From the NCBI GenBank assembly GCA_012515455.1, contig JAAYYJ010000441.1, positions 1-7,949 on the forward strand: DNA of 7,949 nucleotides, written 5' to 3'. Below are positions 6,040 through 7,949 of this stretch, piece by piece. A model generated the notes under the pieces. It did not search any database, was not told the origin of the DNA, and was given only the letters and a program-made list of their open reading frames with translations. Position 1 is the stretch's first letter, and every line of letters starts with the position of its first letter. Origin of the DNA: Oligosphaeraceae bacterium. GTDB taxonomy: Bacteria; Verrucomicrobiota; Lentisphaeria; Oligosphaerales; Oligosphaeraceae. The translations under genes were made by a program, and so were the position numbers.

Positions 6040-7536
6040 ATGCTGGTCTTCAAATGCAAATGCGGCAATGCCTGCAGCGCTTCGGACAATGCAGTTGGCA
6101 ACAAAATCGTTTGCCCGCAATGTCAGGAAGACATCCCGGTGCCGGATGCCAGCGATGCGGATTGCGCACTGATTTTCTGCAGCGGCGACCCCGATGGTGG
6201 GCACCCGATTACCTTGCTGAACCTGCAGCATAAAATCAACAGCGGAGAACTACACAGCTTCGATTTAATCTGGCAGGCAAACAACTGGCTGCCCCTGGGC
6301 GAAATTTATCCCCTGCCGCCGCCCCCGGAGGTCTATGTCGACGACAGTCTGCCGGAACTAGCCCTCAATTTTGACGACCTCCCTGCAGTCGAGGGTTTTC
6401 CCGGCCTCCCCAATCGCACGACCAAGAAGAAAAGCCGCATCCGCAAGGCCCGTCCCGGGAAGAGCGCCCCGTCGGAGCCGCAGAGTCTGCGCCAGAAAAT
6501 CTGGCAGGTGTTGCGCATTGTGGCGGTTCTGGCCATACTGTGCTGGGGTGGAATCAGAGGCGGCAGGATTCTGAATTTTATCCTGAAAAAACCCAGCAAC
6601 ATCCTGGTGATAAATACCTTTGACCGTGATTTAAGAGCTAAGATCATGAATTACGACTGGCAGGAATGCATCAAAAGTGGCAATGTGGTCTTCGCGGATC
6701 TTTATGTCGCCCTGCCCTGCCGCAAAAAAATGCGCTTCGAGCCGCTGACGCTTCCCGCCCCCGCCTCCGGCCAGGAAACCACCACCCCGGCGGCGGAGCC
6801 GCTGTCGCCAGCTTCTCTCAGGGTCCCTTTGCGCCCCAACTGTGACACCATTGTCAATCCCGGCGGGCGCGGAATCTTCGGAGTCTATGATTTCAGCCAG
6901 CTGCCGGAACTGACCCTGCAGACACCGGAACTGCGTAACCTCTCCCGGGAAATCGCCGAAGGCCGGGAGCCGGTTTCGGCCAGCAAGGTCTGCCAGCAAA
7001 TCCAGGAACTGGCAGCCGAACTGTTCATCGAAAAAAGAACCGATGAATTTTTCAGCAGCCGTGATTTCCGGACTGACAAGTTGGGCATCAACCGGGCAGC
7101 GTTTGCCGACAGCGGCCAGGCCCCAAAATCTCCCTCGGAACTGCCGCCCCTCAGCTTGGCCTACCCGCTGCAGCAAAACCTGAGCTTTAAAAACGGCAGC
7201 GTGCGGTTTGATCCGGACAACGAGCGCACCGAACGCACCATTATGCTGACCAGCAAAGAATTCACGCCCGCAAAGGGATTATCCGTCACCAGCGGCTCAC
7301 CCCGGCTGTCCTTCCGCTATGATGGTCACGGACTGCGACTGCAGATGACCGGCCTGAAAGGCAAGGTTTTGGACCAAAATAAGAAAAGCTTTGACGCCGA
7401 CTGGAACTATGAGGCTGTTCTGCAGACCGGAAAATGGTCCTGCAAATGGACCGCAAAATACCGGGTGCAGTCCCCTGATAAACGCAAGAACGATGAAGTC
7501 GTACTGACTTTCCCCGCCGGGAACAAGAAAAAATAA
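6040..7536 (+). CDS. Zinc-ribbon / GYF_2-like domain transmembrane protein of unknown function
   Basis: This 498-residue protein is not one I can name. Residues 1-30 form a zinc ribbon (FKCKCGNAC then CPQC; ligands C6, C8, C25 and C28, with C12 extra). Residues about 42-90 resemble the GYF_2 (DUF4339) domain: a GGHPITLLNLQHKINSGEL segment followed by DLIWQANNWLPLGEI, with the characteristic two Trp residues. An acidic, Pro-rich linker and a Lys/Arg cluster (129-141) lead to a single membrane helix at about 154-172 (VLRIVAVLAILCW). The positive cluster places the N-terminal domains in the cytoplasm and the remaining 325 residues outside. That part has a Pro/Thr/Ala-rich insert (237-258), a helical segment (about 295-340) and a probably beta-rich end (380-495) whose repeated Trp and basic residues match no domain I know. 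The ATG follows AGGA (6026-6029) by 10 bases. A dedicated promoter is likely upstream, and a palindrome follows the stop. A sensor or scaffold role is speculation. Confidence 0.85.
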   Translation: MLVFKCKCGNACSASDNAVGNKIVCPQCQEDIPVPDASDADCALIFCSGDPDGGHPITLLNLQHKINSGELHSFDLIWQANNWLPLGEIYPLPPPPEVYVDDSLPELALNFDDLPAVEGFPGLPNRTTKKKSRIRKARPGKSAPSEPQSLRQKIWQVLRIVAVLAILCWGGIRGGRILNFILKKPSNILVINTFDRDLRAKIMNYDWQECIKSGNVVFADLYVALPCRKKMRFEPLTLPAPASGQETTTPAAEPLSPASLRVPLRPNCDTIVNPGGRGIFGVYDFSQLPELTLQTPELRNLSREIAEGREPVSASKVCQQIQELAAELFIEKRTDEFFSSRDFRTDKLGINRAAFADSGQAPKSPSELPPLSLAYPLQQNLSFKNGSVRFDPDNERTERTIMLTSKEFTPAKGLSVTSGSPRLSFRYDGHGLRLQMTGLKGKVLDQNKKSFDADWNYEAVLQTGKWSCKWTAKYRVQSPDKRKNDEVVLTFPAGNKKK

Positions 7537-7541
7537 CCCCC

Positions 7542-7570
7542 GTCCCGGGACCCAATCCGTCCTCCGGACG
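7542..7570 (+). terminator. Palindrome and small hairpin in the gap before the mutarotase gene
   Basis: A perfect 10-bp palindrome GTCCCGGGAC (7542-7551) begins six bases after the stop of the membrane protein gene. It is followed by a 5-bp hairpin with a 3-base loop (CGTCC at 7558-7562, GGACG at 7566-7570). No T-run follows, so terminator activity is uncertain; these may simply be GC-rich chance structures. Confidence 0.3.
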
Positions 7571-7610
7571 CCAGCGCTGTCAGAGCCGCCGCAATATTGC
7601 ATTTCAGACT

Positions 7611-7949
7611 ATGGAATATCTTAATCTGCAGCAGGGGGATTGTTCAGCCAGAATCTGCACTTACGGTGCCCAGATTCTGTCTTGTCAACTGCAGGACGCT
7701 CACCCGCTGCTCTGGCTCAGCTCAGCAGCGCTTTATCAGCCTGGACAAAGCATCCGCGGCGGAGTGCCCATCTGCTGGCCCTGGTTCGGGCGCTCCCCGA
7801 AACCTGGACGGCCGGCCCAGGGCTTTGCCCGTCTGGTCGACTGGCAAGTGCAGTCTGTCCAGCCTGCCCAGGCTGTCTTCAGACTGACAGATGCGGATGT
7901 CCCCCCGGAAATGGTTGATTTCCCTTTCCGGCTGCAGATGAGCATCACC
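7611..7949 (+). CDS. D-hexose-6-phosphate mutarotase-like protein (aldose 1-epimerase superfamily), N-terminal part, cut by the window edge
   Basis: The frame from ATG 7611 is open to the window edge and gives 113 residues; the gene continues to the right. The family (E. coli YeaD, yeast YMR099C) interconverts alpha and beta anomers of glucose 6-phosphate and related sugar phosphates in the cytoplasm. Recognition rests on LLWLSSAALY (33-42), the hallmark IRGGVPICWPWFG (48-60) and GFARLVDW (71-78), in the expected order and spacing. Residue 70 is Gln (codon CAG at 7818-7820), where the family normally has His in an HGFAR motif. There is no clear Shine-Dalgarno site before the ATG, but the start gives the usual short N-terminus ahead of the GAQILSCQL strand. 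Aldose 1-epimerase-related sugar-binding proteins without catalysis are an alternative. The second catalytic His and Glu would lie beyond the edge. Confidence 0.85.
   Translation, partial: MEYLNLQQGDCSARICTYGAQILSCQLQDAHPLLWLSSAALYQPGQSIRGGVPICWPWFGRSPKPGRPAQGFARLVDWQVQSVQPAQAVFRLTDADVPPEMVDFPFRLQMSIT

Noticed and set aside
7597..7918. Two short + strand frames at the right edge (7597-7887 and 7640-7918)
   Set aside because: The third frame, from ATG 7611 and open to the edge, encodes the mutarotase hallmark RGGVPICWPWFG, so the others are shadows.
1..7949. Mobile element, CRISPR, phage or defence-island content
   Set aside because: I found no transposase, integrase, toxin-antitoxin-like pair, tandem direct repeat array or tRNA-like sequence. 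Base composition looks even across the genes.

Overview
The window is an ordinary-looking chromosomal stretch of a moderately GC-rich Gram-negative-type bacterium. All seven recognisable genes lie on the + strand, with short gaps. The first gene is cut by the left edge and the last by the right edge. I see no RNA gene, CRISPR array, insertion sequence or integrase. One architecture, an N-terminal zinc ribbon plus a GYF_2-like domain ahead of a single membrane helix, resembles proteins common in Planctomycetes-Verrucomicrobia-Lentisphaerae relatives. A PVC lineage is therefore a reasonable but unproven guess.

Layout. Bases 1-609 hold the C-terminal part of an unidentified protein. Its stop codon overlaps (ATGA) the start of an exported parvulin-type peptidyl-prolyl isomerase (606-1703). 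A strong 10-bp hairpin at 1721-1747 probably closes that unit. Next comes a probable operon: an unidentified single-pass membrane protein (1820-2644), a DinG/XPD-type iron-sulfur DNA helicase (2688-4688) and an M20-family zinc metallopeptidase/deacylase of the ArgE/DapE type (4714-5880). A 159-bp gap carries a candidate promoter with an inverted repeat across its -10 region. It precedes a 498-residue zinc-ribbon/GYF_2-like/transmembrane protein of unknown role (6040-7536). After a 74-bp gap comes the N-terminal part of a D-hexose-6-phosphate mutarotase-like protein (7611 to the right edge).

Functionally the genes look like mixed housekeeping: envelope protein folding, DNA repair or structure resolution, amino-acid-type deacylation and sugar-phosphate anomer conversion, interleaved with two uncharacterised membrane proteins. 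No shared pathway is evident. I did not find clear evidence of a new defence or mobile system. The most noteworthy items are the 498-residue membrane protein with its own regulated-looking promoter, the His-to-Gln change in a conserved mutarotase motif, and the small membrane protein placed just before the helicase.
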